Positions 1 to 17,688 of a DNA stretch of 64,000 bases are shown piece by piece. The first letter of the stretch is position 1; every line of letters starts with the position of its first letter. Source of the stretch: Streptomyces cinnabarinus (lineage in GTDB: Bacteria > Actinomycetota > Actinomycetes > Streptomycetales > Streptomycetaceae); assembly GCF_027270315.1 (NCBI RefSeq), contig NZ_CP114413.1:8556001-8620000 (forward strand), in the 5' to 3' direction. The notes under the pieces are model-generated. The model had not been told where the DNA came from, ran no database searches, and saw only the letters and a list, made by a program, of their open reading frames with translations. The position numbers were made by a program, and so were the translations under genes.

Positions 1-1
1 G

Positions 2-91
2 GAGGTCGCCGACCTCGTCTCCTTCCTGGTGTCGGACCGCGCCGGATACATCACCGGCGGCACCTTCCGGATCGACGGCGGCATGGGCTGA
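2..91 (+). CDS. Short-chain dehydrogenase/reductase, C-terminal end only (cut by window edge)
   Basis: Only the last 29 codons are present. They read as the classic SDR C-terminus: a helix ending in SFLVSDRAGYITGG followed by the strand FRIDGGMG and a TGA stop. The YITGG...DGG pattern is the conserved end of classical NAD(P)H-dependent SDRs of the FabG type. The gene lies 78 bp before the NRPS start on the same strand, so it is probably an oxidoreductase of the same biosynthetic cluster. Its substrate cannot be inferred from this tail. Confidence 0.85.
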   Translation, partial: EVADLVSFLVSDRAGYITGGTFRIDGGMG

Positions 92-169
92 CCCCGCCCG
101 CATTCAGGGACCACCCCGAGCAACCGGCGCGGCCTCCGCCGCCGAGATCGACGATCAGGAGAACGACGC

Positions 170-9430
<9,261 letters not shown>

Positions 9431-9475
9431 ACCCTCACCCGACCCGGATCCACCGACCGCGGAATGAAGGAAGAC

Positions 9476-10666
9476 ATGACGGAGAAGACCTGCCCCATCA
9501 CCAACGGCCTGCCCACGCTCCGGGAGCGGCCGTTCGACCCGCCGCAGGTGCTGCGCGCCGAGGGCCCGATCTGCCGGATGGCCTTCCCCGACGGCCACGA
9601 GGGCTGGCTCGTCACCAGCTACCGGTACGGCCGGGAGATCCTCTCCGACAAGCGGTTCAGCTCGGCCGCCACGCACAAACACCTCGCGTTCCCCTCCGAC
9701 CGCGCCCAGGACATGGGGGAGGGCATCCCGGGCCTGTTCGAGCACATGGACCCGCCGGAGCACACCAAGTTCCGCAAGCTCCTGGCCGGCCAGTTCACCC
9801 TGCGCCGGATGCGCGCGCTCACCCCGCGCATCGAGGAGATCACCGCACAGTACGCCGAGGCGATGCTGCACAAGGGCCCGCCGGCCGACCTGGTCGCGGA
9901 CTACTCGGTGCCGGTGTCCTCGCAGGTGATCTGTGAGCTGCTCGGCGTGCCGTTCGGCGACCGGGAGCGGTTCGAGGGCAACTCCGCGAAACTGCTGCGC
10001 CTGGACCTCTCCACGGAGGAGACGCAGGCGGCGCTGATGGACCTCGTCGGCCTCACCGGCGAACTCCTCATGCGCAAGCAGGCCGAACCCGCCGACGACG
10101 TACTGAGCGTGCTGGTCAACGGCGAGGACATGACCCTCCCGGAGGCCATCGGCGCCACCTTGCTGCTGCTGGTCGCCGGGCACGAGACCACCGCCAACAT
10201 GCTCTCGCTCGGCACCTACGCACTGCTCAACAACCCCGACCAGATGGCCCTGTTGCGCGCCGACGAGTCGCTGATCGAGGACGCGGTAGAGGAACTGCTC
10301 CGGTACCTGACCGTCGTCCACGTGGGCGTGCAGCGCAGCCCCACCGAGGACGTCGAGATCGGCGGAGTGACCCTGCACAAGGGGGACACGGTCCTGATCC
10401 ACCTGCCCACCGCCAACCGCGACCCGGAGCAGTTCACCGACCCCGACCGCCTCGACGTCACCCAGGGCAGCCTCAGCCACCTCACCTTCAGCCACGGCAT
10501 CCACCAGTGCCTCGGCCAGCAGCTGGCCCGCCTGGAACTGCGCATCGGCTACACCGAACTCCTGCGCCGCTTCCCCGAGTTGCGCCTAGCGGCGAAGCCG
10601 GACGAGATCCCGATGCGCTCCAACATGACCGTCTACGGCGTACACGAGCTGCCGGTGGCCTGGTGA
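9476..10666 (+). CDS. Cytochrome P450, likely NRPS-tailoring hydroxylase
   Basis: A soluble bacterial P450 of about 396 aa. It shows the I-helix oxygen-activation motif AGHETT, the K-helix ExxR (EELLR) and the haem-thiolate loop FSHGIHQCLGQQLAR, so it should be catalytically competent when supplied with ferredoxin. The general pattern (FEHMDPPEHTKFRKLL, DPDRLDV) is that of CYP105-like actinomycete enzymes. No ferredoxin gene is adjacent. The start chosen is the ATG at 9476, behind AAGGA at 9467-9471; an in-frame ATG at 9464 would add four residues but has no good ribosome binding site. It follows the NRPS by 45 nt and precedes the exporter by 4 nt, so oxidation of the peptide or its carrier-bound precursor is the likely role. 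Confidence 0.95.
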   Translation: MTEKTCPITNGLPTLRERPFDPPQVLRAEGPICRMAFPDGHEGWLVTSYRYGREILSDKRFSSAATHKHLAFPSDRAQDMGEGIPGLFEHMDPPEHTKFRKLLAGQFTLRRMRALTPRIEEITAQYAEAMLHKGPPADLVADYSVPVSSQVICELLGVPFGDRERFEGNSAKLLRLDLSTEETQAALMDLVGLTGELLMRKQAEPADDVLSVLVNGEDMTLPEAIGATLLLLVAGHETTANMLSLGTYALLNNPDQMALLRADESLIEDAVEELLRYLTVVHVGVQRSPTEDVEIGGVTLHKGDTVLIHLPTANRDPEQFTDPDRLDVTQGSLSHLTFSHGIHQCLGQQLARLELRIGYTELLRRFPELRLAAKPDEIPMRSNMTVYGVHELPVAW

Positions 10667-10670
10667 CCTT

Positions 10671-11930
10671 GTGAAGACCGCGCCGGCGCCTCGACCACCC
10701 CTGCGAAGCTGGCAGTTCCGCAGGGTCATCGCCGCGGAGTTCGTCTCCTCGGTCGGCACCCAGATGACGACGCTGGCGCTGCCGTGGTTCGTTCTGATGA
10801 CGACCGGTTCACCGGCCCGGATGGGGCTGGTGTTCGTCATCCAGATCCTGCCGGTGCCCCTGCTGGGCATGCCCGCCGGGCTGCTGGTGGCCCGGTGGGG
10901 CGCCCGCCGCGTCACCATCGTCGGCGACATCGCCGACACCGTACTTGTGGCGGCGGTGCCCACCTTGTATCTCGCGGGCCTGCTCCCGTTCTGGGCGCTG
11001 CTGGTGATCGTCGCCCTGATCGGCTGCGTCGCGTCCGGCTACCTCTCCGCGCAGCGCATGCTCCTCGCCGAGGCCATCGGCTCCGACGAGGGCGCCGTCA
11101 CCGCGGGCAACGCCCTGTTCGAGACGGCCACTTCATCGGCCCGCTTCGTCGGCCCCGCTTTCGCCGGTCTCCTGATGGCCAAGGTCGGTGCGCTGCACGT
11201 CCTCTGGATCGACGCGGCCACCTTCGCCCTCTCGGCGGCCCTCCTGACCGGCCTGCCCCGCCGCGAGCGAAAATCCGAGCCGCTCTCGGCGGACAGAATG
11301 ACGGAGGGCGCGCGCTACCTCTTCCGAGACCGGGTGCTCCGCACCATGGCACTGGCCGCCCTCGGCTACGGCACCCTCATGCCCGTAGTCCTGCTCGCCC
11401 TGCCCATCATGGCCAGAGCCCGCTACGACGCGGCCCCCGAAGTGGCGGGCCTGCTGCTGGCCGCATGGGGCGGCGGCACCGCGATCGGCACCGTGATCGT
11501 CGCCCGCCTCGCCCGCCGCGTCACACCGACCCGCTTCGCGGCCTGCGGCGGCGTGGGCGCGGCCCTCGTCCTGTGGCTGCTGCCCTGGGACCAGCCCGCC
11601 GCTTCAACGGCCCTGACGGTCGCGGCGGCCTGCATGTTCCTGCCCGCGGTGACCGCACCCGCCGTGGCCCTCCTCACCCTGCGCCCACCGGAACACCTGC
11701 GCCCCCACGTCCTGCCGGTCTTCGGCGCCGCCGTCTTCGTCGCCAGCCCGATCGCCTACGCCGCGGCGGGCGTCCTCTTCGAGCACCTCCCGCTCGGCAC
11801 GGTCCTCGCGGGAGTCGCCGTCGGCGCCACCCTGTGCGCCCTGATCCTCGTCGACCTGGCCCGCCGGGATCCCGCCCGACCCACACCGCCCGAAACCGAC
11901 GATCCGCCGCCTGACATGATCAGCACATGA
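10671..11930 (+). CDS. MFS transporter, probable product exporter
   Basis: A 419-aa membrane protein with about twelve hydrophobic segments and an MFS loop-2/3 type sequence (LLVARWGARRVTIVGDIAD), resembling the DHA3/MFS_3 drug-efflux group. It begins with GTG four nucleotides after the P450 stop and its own stop overlaps the next start as ATGA, so it is part of the NRPS transcription unit. Placement suggests export of, or self-resistance to, the peptide product. The substrate is inferred from position only. Confidence 0.92.
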   Translation: MKTAPAPRPPLRSWQFRRVIAAEFVSSVGTQMTTLALPWFVLMTTGSPARMGLVFVIQILPVPLLGMPAGLLVARWGARRVTIVGDIADTVLVAAVPTLYLAGLLPFWALLVIVALIGCVASGYLSAQRMLLAEAIGSDEGAVTAGNALFETATSSARFVGPAFAGLLMAKVGALHVLWIDAATFALSAALLTGLPRRERKSEPLSADRMTEGARYLFRDRVLRTMALAALGYGTLMPVVLLALPIMARARYDAAPEVAGLLLAAWGGGTAIGTVIVARLARRVTPTRFAACGGVGAALVLWLLPWDQPAASTALTVAAACMFLPAVTAPAVALLTLRPPEHLRPHVLPVFGAAVFVASPIAYAAAGVLFEHLPLGTVLAGVAVGATLCALILVDLARRDPARPTPPETDDPPPDMIST

Positions 11931-12613
11931 CCAGTGAACCCGCGCCGCCCGCCCGTACGACGTACGTCCTCTTCGACGTCGACGGCACACTGATGGACGC
12001 GGTGGACAACCAGCGCCGCGTCTGGGCGACCTGGGCGGAGCGGTACGGACTGGACGCGGACGAGGTCTACCAGGTGGCCCTGCGGACGCGGCCTATGGAG
12101 ACGTTCGCGCAGGTCGTACCCGGCGAAGATCCGCACGCGTGCCTGGCCGCGCTGCACGAGCTGGAGGACGAGGACGTCCGGACCGGCGACTACCAGGCGT
12201 TCGACGGCGCGTGCGACCTCCTGCGCGACCTGCCCCCGGGCTCCTGGGCCCTGGTCACCTCGAACTACGAGCACCGGGTGCGTGGCCGCTTCTCGCGGAC
12301 CGGTCTGCCGGCACCCGGCGTGATCGTGGACGCGGCCGCGGTGGAGGAGGGCAAGCCCTCACCCGTCCCCTACCTCCAGGCCGCCGCCCTCCTGAGCGCC
12401 GACCCGGCATCCTGCCTGGTCATCGAGGACGCCCCGTCCGGGGTGCGGTCCGGGCTGAGCGCGGGCATGACGGTGTGGGGCGTGAACAGCGAGGTCGCGG
12501 TGGAGGGCGTGCACCGCCACTTCGCCACGCTGCGCGAGGCCGTGCCGCACATCCTGGCCTTCGCCGGCGCCGAGGCCCTTACTGCTCGTCCTTCCGGCGC
12601 ACCATCTCGTTGA
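11927..12613 (+). CDS. HAD-superfamily phosphatase (subfamily IA)
   Basis: A 228-aa cytoplasmic hydrolase with the four HAD signatures in order: DVDGT (nucleophile and acid/base Asp), the Ser/Thr of LVTSNYE, the lysine of EEGKPSP, and the Mg-binding IEDAPSGVRSGLSAGM. It matches sugar-phosphatase/phosphoglycolate-phosphatase-like HADs in length and layout. Its ATG overlaps the exporter stop by 4 nt, so it is translationally coupled to the NRPS operon, although a housekeeping role is also possible. The last 35 nt overlap the convergent repair gene. Confidence 0.9.
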   Translation: MTSEPAPPARTTYVLFDVDGTLMDAVDNQRRVWATWAERYGLDADEVYQVALRTRPMETFAQVVPGEDPHACLAALHELEDEDVRTGDYQAFDGACDLLRDLPPGSWALVTSNYEHRVRGRFSRTGLPAPGVIVDAAAVEEGKPSPVPYLQAAALLSADPASCLVIEDAPSGVRSGLSAGMTVWGVNSEVAVEGVHRHFATLREAVPHILAFAGAEALTARPSGAPSR

Positions 12614-13265
12614 TCCAAGCCGGTGCGAAGGGTGAGGTGCAGCCCGGGGAGGTCGGGTAGTCCTCGAACACGCCGAGACTCTCACCGATGGCAAGGGCAC
12701 GCGCACGCAGCTCGGGATGCTCGATGCCGATCTGGGCCAGGCAGTAGTTCATCGACCACTGAAGACGATCCGGGGCGTTCCGCATGTCCGCCTCGACGAG
12801 GTCGAGCAGCCCCGGAAGATCGAGCCCCTCGGGCTTCTTCGCCACGCGATCGCCGGTCAGCGCCCAGCTCGCACCGGCCACCACTGGGTCCGGATCGGTG
12901 AACCAGGCCAGGCGCAGCTCCTCGCAGTGAGGGCTCTTCTTCACGACGTAGTTGACCAGCCAGTCCTGCACCTTGGGGGTACGAGCCGCGCGCAGCATGG
13001 CATCCAGCTGATCACGCTCGAACGCCTTGGGCCGGCAGATCAGCAGGGCCAGCAGCCGCGCGGCCGAGTCCCCGGTCTCCCAGAGCCGGCACGCGAGCTC
13101 CTGCTGCGTCTTGAGCCGCTTGGCGACCGCGCGCAGCTTGGTGAGGTTCACCCCGTGATCGTCACCGTGCTTCTCGTTCACGGCGCGAATCCTGGGATCT
13201 TCGAGCTCCGCGAGCTCGGCCATCACCTCGGCGACCGTCGACTCGGTCACGGTTGTCCCGGCCAC
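12579..13265 (-). CDS. DNA alkylation repair protein, AlkD-like
   Basis: A 228-aa, mostly helical protein of the AlkD HEAT-like family, whose members excise N3- and N7-alkylated bases. The family-like region includes HGVNLTKLRAVAKRL near the N-terminus and repeated paired helices (ESLGVFEDY, PKVQDWLVNYVVKK, WSMNYCLAQIG). The GTG at 13265 was chosen because AGGAGG lies at 13271-13276, 5 nt upstream; an in-frame GTG at 13298 is possible but poorly placed. It lies about 45 nt downstream of the MerR gene on the same strand and may be co-transcribed with it. Its 3' end overlaps the HAD gene. Confidence 0.8.
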   Translation of the reverse strand: MAGTTVTESTVAEVMAELAELEDPRIRAVNEKHGDDHGVNLTKLRAVAKRLKTQQELACRLWETGDSAARLLALLICRPKAFERDQLDAMLRAARTPKVQDWLVNYVVKKSPHCEELRLAWFTDPDPVVAGASWALTGDRVAKKPEGLDLPGLLDLVEADMRNAPDRLQWSMNYCLAQIGIEHPELRARALAIGESLGVFEDYPTSPGCTSPFAPAWINEMVRRKDEQ

Positions 13266-13310
13266 CTCAGCCTCCTGTCCTTCACGTGCGGGCTTCACCC
13301 TACGACGGTC

Positions 13311-14036
13311 TCAGCCGCGCTCGCGCAGGTACGTCTCCAGCTCCGCGGCCCCGCGCAGCATCGCCCGCCCCCGGGCGGACAGCCGCCCGCGCCAGTCGTC
13401 GAGCGCCGCCTCCAGAGGCTCCAGGCCCCCGGCCGCCCGCACCTGCGCGATCAGCGGCGCGATCTGCTCCAGCAGGTACCCGCCGCGCCGGAGCTGGTGG
13501 GCCAGCCGCGCATCCCGTACGTCGGCCTCGTCGTAGACCCGGTACCCGGTCCGCGGATCGCGGCGGGGGCGTACCAGCCCGGCCCGCTCCCATTTGCGCA
13601 GCGTCGCGGGCCGGATGCCGAGTTCGTGGGCCAGCGTGCCGATGAACATGCTGCCGGTCTCGACCGCCGTGGTGGGTTCCAGGTCCCGCAGCGCGTTCTC
13701 CACGGCCTGGAGCGTCCGGCGGTCGGCGAGGAGCTCGGTGTGGCTCGAGTCGATCTGACGGAACGCCTCGTCGTCCGCGGCCTCGTTCACGGCCCGCATG
13801 ATCGACGTCGCCGTCTGGTGGCCATGGCCCGGCACCAGGGAGAGGAACGCGCGCAGGGCGCCCGCGTGCAGCGGGGTGTAGGTGCGGTAGCCGCTGGGCG
13901 TGCGACCGGCGGCCGGAAGGATGCCCGCCTCCTCGTAGTTGCGCACCGCCTGCGTGGACAGACCGTGCTCCCGCGCCAGATCGACCGGCCTCAGCCGCTC
14001 ACCGCTTTGAAGGCTGTGTTCATTCATTCGCCCCAT
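13311..14036 (-). CDS. MerR-family regulator with two HTH domains (TioE-like)
   Basis: A 241-aa regulator unusual in having two MerR-type winged helix-turn-helix units. The first is at about residues 15-80 (LAREHGLSTQAVRNYEEAG, then SGYRTYT) and the second at about 130-195 (LAHELGIRPATLRKWERAG, then TGYRVYDEADV). Classical MerR proteins carry one HTH plus a coiled-coil dimer helix; tandem-HTH forms such as TioE bind as monomers. No metal-binding cysteines are visible. It is divergent from an erythromycin-esterase homologue across 58 bp, and is the likely regulator of that gene and of itself. An alternative start lies at 14027. Confidence 0.9.
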   Translation of the reverse strand: MGRMNEHSLQSGERLRPVDLAREHGLSTQAVRNYEEAGILPAAGRTPSGYRTYTPLHAGALRAFLSLVPGHGHQTATSIMRAVNEAADDEAFRQIDSSHTELLADRRTLQAVENALRDLEPTTAVETGSMFIGTLAHELGIRPATLRKWERAGLVRPRRDPRTGYRVYDEADVRDARLAHQLRRGGYLLEQIAPLIAQVRAAGGLEPLEAALDDWRGRLSARGRAMLRGAAELETYLRERG

Positions 14037-14074
14037 TTACCGCACGATAGCGCGGAAAAGTTTCAACCGGAGGT

Positions 14075-14090
14075 TCAACGATACCGTTGA
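14075..14090. promoter_or_regulatory. Candidate operator palindrome between merR-like and esterase genes
   Basis: TCAACGATACCGTTGA is a 6+6 bp perfect inverted repeat with a 4-nt spacer in the 58-bp divergent intergenic region. A second TTCAAC copy lies at 14062-14067, giving tandem half sites, and AACCGGAGGTT is also symmetrical. The site ends 4 nt before the esterase ATG. It is a plausible target of the adjacent tandem-HTH MerR protein. The assignment rests on position and symmetry only. Confidence 0.5.
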
Positions 14091-14094
14091 GGGC

Positions 14095-15297
14095 ATGGCG
14101 ACTGACATCAAGGAAACCGCCCATGCCGTCGAGGCGGCCACCGTCATGAGACTGCTCCCGGCCCGCCCCCGACTGCTCGCCCTCGGCGAGCCCACCCACG
14201 GCGAGGACGCTCTGCTCGCCGTCCGCAACGACCTCTTCCGCCAACTCGTCGAGCAGGAGGGATACCGCACGATCGCGATCGAGAGCGACTGTATGAGGGG
14301 CCTGCTGGTGGACGACTACGTCACCACGGGCACCGGCACGCTCGACGAGGTCATGCGGCACGGGTTCAGCCACGGCTGGGGCGCCTCGGCCGCCAACCGC
14401 GACCTTGTCTCCTGGATGCGCGCCCACAACGCGGACAGGCCCGCGTCCGACCGCCTCCGCTTCGCCGGTTTCGACGGCCCGCTGGAGATGGCCGCGGCCG
14501 AGAGCCCCCGCCAAGCCCTCACCGCACTCCACGGCTACCTCTCACCCCACGTGGACGCCGGCCTCCTGCCCTGCTCGGCGGAAGCCCTCGGCGAGCTGCT
14601 GGGCCCGGACGACCGCTGGACCCACCAGGCCGCGATGACGGACCCGACCCGGTCCGTGGGCCGGTCTCCCGAGGCCGGTCAACTGAGCCTGCTGGAAGCT
14701 GACTTGGTGTCCCTGCTCGACGCACAGACCCCCCACCTGATCGCCACGACCTCGCGGGACGACTGGGACCGAGCCCGCCTGTACGGCCGTACCGCCACCG
14801 GCCTGCTGCGCTACCACCGCGCGATGGCCGACACCTCACCGGCCCGCATGACCCAACTGGTGGTCACACGCGGCCGGATGATGGCCCACAACCTCCTGGC
14901 CCTCACCGAACGGGGCCCGGTCCTCGCCCACGCCCACAACGCCCACCTCCAGCGAAGGAAGAGCAGCATGCGGATGGCCGGAAAACTGCTGGAGTGGTGG
15001 AGCGCGGGCGCCCTCGTGCACGCCCACCTCGGCCAGGACTACGCCTTCGCGGCCACCGCCGTCGGCACCATCCGGCACCAGGGAGTGGACACCCCGCACC
15101 CGGACACCGTCGAGGGTCTCCTGTACGAACTCCCCGAGGACCGCTGCGTCGTAGCGCCCCGCCACCTCGCCGCCGCCCTCGGCGCCACCCGCCCCACGCC
15201 CCGGGAGTCCCCCTGGTTCGGCTACGCCCCCCTCGACCCCGGCCATCTGACAGACCCCGACGCCATTGTGTTCGTCAAGGACGTCCGGCAGAGCTAG
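14095..15297 (+). CDS. Erythromycin esterase family protein
   Basis: A 400-aa cytoplasmic hydrolase homologous to EreA/EreB-type macrolide esterases. The metal-independent catalytic elements of that family are visible: LGEPTHGEDALLAVRNDLF (catalytic-type His), the Glu of TIAIESDC, and a second His in VLAHAHNAHLQR. Many chromosomal actinomycete members have unknown substrates, so macrolide resistance is not established. It is divergently arranged with the tandem-HTH MerR gene, suggesting inducible control. Only GAGGG abuts the ATG, too close for a normal ribosome binding site, so translation may start on a very short leader. Confidence 0.88.
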   Translation: MATDIKETAHAVEAATVMRLLPARPRLLALGEPTHGEDALLAVRNDLFRQLVEQEGYRTIAIESDCMRGLLVDDYVTTGTGTLDEVMRHGFSHGWGASAANRDLVSWMRAHNADRPASDRLRFAGFDGPLEMAAAESPRQALTALHGYLSPHVDAGLLPCSAEALGELLGPDDRWTHQAAMTDPTRSVGRSPEAGQLSLLEADLVSLLDAQTPHLIATTSRDDWDRARLYGRTATGLLRYHRAMADTSPARMTQLVVTRGRMMAHNLLALTERGPVLAHAHNAHLQRRKSSMRMAGKLLEWWSAGALVHAHLGQDYAFAATAVGTIRHQGVDTPHPDTVEGLLYELPEDRCVVAPRHLAAALGATRPTPRESPWFGYAPLDPGHLTDPDAIVFVKDVRQS

Positions 15298-16151
15298 CGG
15301 AAGTCGTACACGGCCCACTCGGCGACCTGGACATACCCGATCCGCTGATAGAGGGCATTGCTGGTGGGGTTGTCGGGGTCCGCGAAGAGCACGACGTCCG
15401 TGGCTCCCGCGTCCAGCGCGGCCCGGCTCACCTCGACCGTCACCGCGCCCGCGTAGCCGCGCCCCCTGAGGTGGGCCGGGGTGTAGACGGGGTCCACCCG
15501 GACCATCCCGGCGACCATGGTGGTCACGGCCGCCATGGAGGCGGGAGTGCCGTCCGGGGTCTCCCAGAAGGTGAAGTGCCGGTCGGCGAAGCGCGATCCG
15601 GCCCAGGAGCGGGCATCCACGGCCGGGACCTCTCCGACGGTGTCGACGAACTCACCGCACCAGCGCACGACTTGATCGAGATCCCGCTCGCCCGCGACCC
15701 GTCCCCGGCCCGCCGGGGGTGGCTGCGGCGGGGTGAGCGTGCCGAGACGGTACAGCCGGATCCGCGTGGTGAGCTTCGCCGCCGCTCCCGTATACCGCTG
15801 CCAGGACTCGGCGAAAGCGGTGGCGGTGTCGCGCTCGGCGCTGACGTAGGGAAGGCGGTACCCGAGTCCGGCGAGGTGGGCGGCGAGGCGGTCGGCGTCC
15901 TCGGGGGAGAGGGGAGTGGGGCAGAGGCCTCGGGACGGGAGGCGGTAGCAGATGCCGCGGACCTCACCCCCGTCCGCCAGCCGCCCGAAGAGCGTTGCCC
16001 CGCCGCCGAATTCGCCCGTCCCCAGGGTCCGGACCTTCTCGATCACGGTCAGCGGCATGGTGTGCAGGGCGGGCCGCGAACGCAGGAAGTTCCCGGCCCG
16101 GGAGAGGAAGTCATCGATGTCTTCGGTGAGTTGCCAGTCGTCCGGACGCAT
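15294..16151 (-). CDS. GNAT-family N-acetyltransferase
   Basis: A 285-aa protein whose C-terminal part is a GNAT domain: the motif A loop PAHLRGRGYAGAVTVEV binds acetyl-CoA pyrophosphate, and NPTSNALYQRIGY is the usual motif B. The N-terminal 130 residues form a less conserved extension, as in two-part GNATs. The acceptor substrate is unknown. It converges on the esterase gene with a 4-nt overlap. No operon partner is apparent. Confidence 0.88.
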   Translation of the reverse strand: MRPDDWQLTEDIDDFLSRAGNFLRSRPALHTMPLTVIEKVRTLGTGEFGGGATLFGRLADGGEVRGICYRLPSRGLCPTPLSPEDADRLAAHLAGLGYRLPYVSAERDTATAFAESWQRYTGAAAKLTTRIRLYRLGTLTPPQPPPAGRGRVAGERDLDQVVRWCGEFVDTVGEVPAVDARSWAGSRFADRHFTFWETPDGTPASMAAVTTMVAGMVRVDPVYTPAHLRGRGYAGAVTVEVSRAALDAGATDVVLFADPDNPTSNALYQRIGYVQVAEWAVYDFR

Positions 16152-16251
16152 CCCCGCATGCTCCCCGATCCAACGCGGCGGAAGCCGGTCAACCTCGTTT
16201 TGTGCAGGTACGTCAGAGTCATTGGCCGTCCGAGACTGATCGCGTACACGG

Positions 16252-17508
16252 TCAGCGCGCAGCCTCGGCTCCGTCGCCGCCGCGTCCCTGCGCGAGGACC
16301 CCGCCGACCAGCAGGCCGACCGCGATGGCGGTGACGATGGTGACCAGCTTCAGCAGATCCGCGAAACCCTCGATGAGATAGCCACCGGCCAGCGTGGTCA
16401 GACCGCGCATGCCGAGCGAACCGACGGTGAGGGTGAAGAAGCCGGGCAGGATCAGGATCAGCCGGGGCGGGCGGTGCGGCCCCCGGGCGATGAGGGTGGC
16501 CGCGGCGGCGAGCACGACCGCGGCCACGAATGTACCGCCCGTCTCCCCGATCAGCTTCGTGAACGCCGACTGCACACCCACGGTGACGTAGACGAGTACC
16601 AGCAGCGGGAGGAAGAAGCGCACCGGGACGGCGAAGGCGAACAGCGTGCCCACCGTGAACACGATCCACGCCAGGAACAGCGCCCACCGGGGCAGGTCGG
16701 AGTCGGCGGCCACGTCGAAGAGGGCCCGGGTGGGCGTGCCGGTGACCAGGACGCCCAGCAGCACACCGAGATAGAGCTGGACCAGCAGGAAGACCGAGTA
16801 GACCAGCCGGATCGCCCCGGTGGTGATCAGACCGGCGGCCAGCTCCGCGGTCGCAGCGCTCAGATAGTCGCCGGGGACGAAGTAGAACAGCGCCGGGAGC
16901 ATCAGCAGCACCGGTCCGCCACGCGCCGGGTCGTCGGCGAACACCTCGATCCCGACGACGGACACGAGAGTGGCTACGACCAGGGGCAGGATCCGGGCCA
17001 GCCGCGGCACCCGGTCGGCGGCGACCGCGAGCGCCGCGGCGAGCGCGCCCAGCACGGCCGTGGCCGCGATCTCGTACCAGGTCGGCTGCATCAGCGGCGC
17101 GAAACCCAGCGAGAACAGCACGATCCCGAGGAACTTCAGCCACCACGGGTACGGCGCCGGTGCCCTCTCGATCGCCGCCAGCCTCCGGTCCGCCTCCGCC
17201 AGGCGGAGCCCGCCCGCGCGCACCTCGGCGAGCAGCGGCTTGAGCGCCGCCACCTGGTCGAGGCGGAAGACCTCCGGAAAGCCGTGCACCGTGACGGTAC
17301 GGCCGTGCCCGTCGGCAGCGGTGACGGTGAGTACGGCCGCCTCCGGCACCAGCAGCAGGGACGCGCCGCCACCGAAGGCCCGGGCACATCCCGCCACTTC
17401 CGACCCGATGAGATGGGTGCCCTCACCGGAGCTGCGCAGCAGCAGACCGGTCAGCCGGGACAGAAACGCCGTGAGGTCGTCGAGGTCCGCGGCCGCCTGC
17501 TGCTCCAC
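16252..17508 (-). CDS. Threonine/serine exporter (ThrE) family protein
   Basis: A 418-aa protein with a hydrophilic N-terminal domain of about 130 residues followed by ten hydrophobic segments, matching fused ThrE-type exporters (a DUF1212-like N-terminal half and a second membrane half). Family members export threonine and serine by proton exchange. GTHLIGSEVAGCARAFG and the following valine-rich strand fit the cytoplasmic part. It is monocistronic, divergent from the amino-acid permease operon across 180 bp. The substrate is inferred from family. Confidence 0.88.
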   Translation of the reverse strand: MEQQAAADLDDLTAFLSRLTGLLLRSSGEGTHLIGSEVAGCARAFGGGASLLLVPEAAVLTVTAADGHGRTVTVHGFPEVFRLDQVAALKPLLAEVRAGGLRLAEADRRLAAIERAPAPYPWWLKFLGIVLFSLGFAPLMQPTWYEIAATAVLGALAAALAVAADRVPRLARILPLVVATLVSVVGIEVFADDPARGGPVLLMLPALFYFVPGDYLSAATAELAAGLITTGAIRLVYSVFLLVQLYLGVLLGVLVTGTPTRALFDVAADSDLPRWALFLAWIVFTVGTLFAFAVPVRFFLPLLVLVYVTVGVQSAFTKLIGETGGTFVAAVVLAAAATLIARGPHRPPRLILILPGFFTLTVGSLGMRGLTTLAGGYLIEGFADLLKLVTIVTAIAVGLLVGGVLAQGRGGDGAEAAR

Positions 17509-17688
17509 GCCCGCCTCCTCACTCCGGGTCCGGGTGTTCCAGCGTGCAGGTCCGGGCGGCGAGCGGCATCTCGGACGCTACGACCCCCAGCCCCGCCCTG
17601 TTCACTCGAACGGCCCACTCGACCTGCGCCCGGCCCTCCCGCTGCCGAGTCTGTGCAGTGACTCGTCCACACCCCCAGGGAGGGATCC

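Noticed and set aside
14320..15290. Antisense frames opposite the erythromycin-esterase-like gene
   Set aside because: The sense strand shows conserved catalytic motifs of the Ere family; the antisense translations do not.
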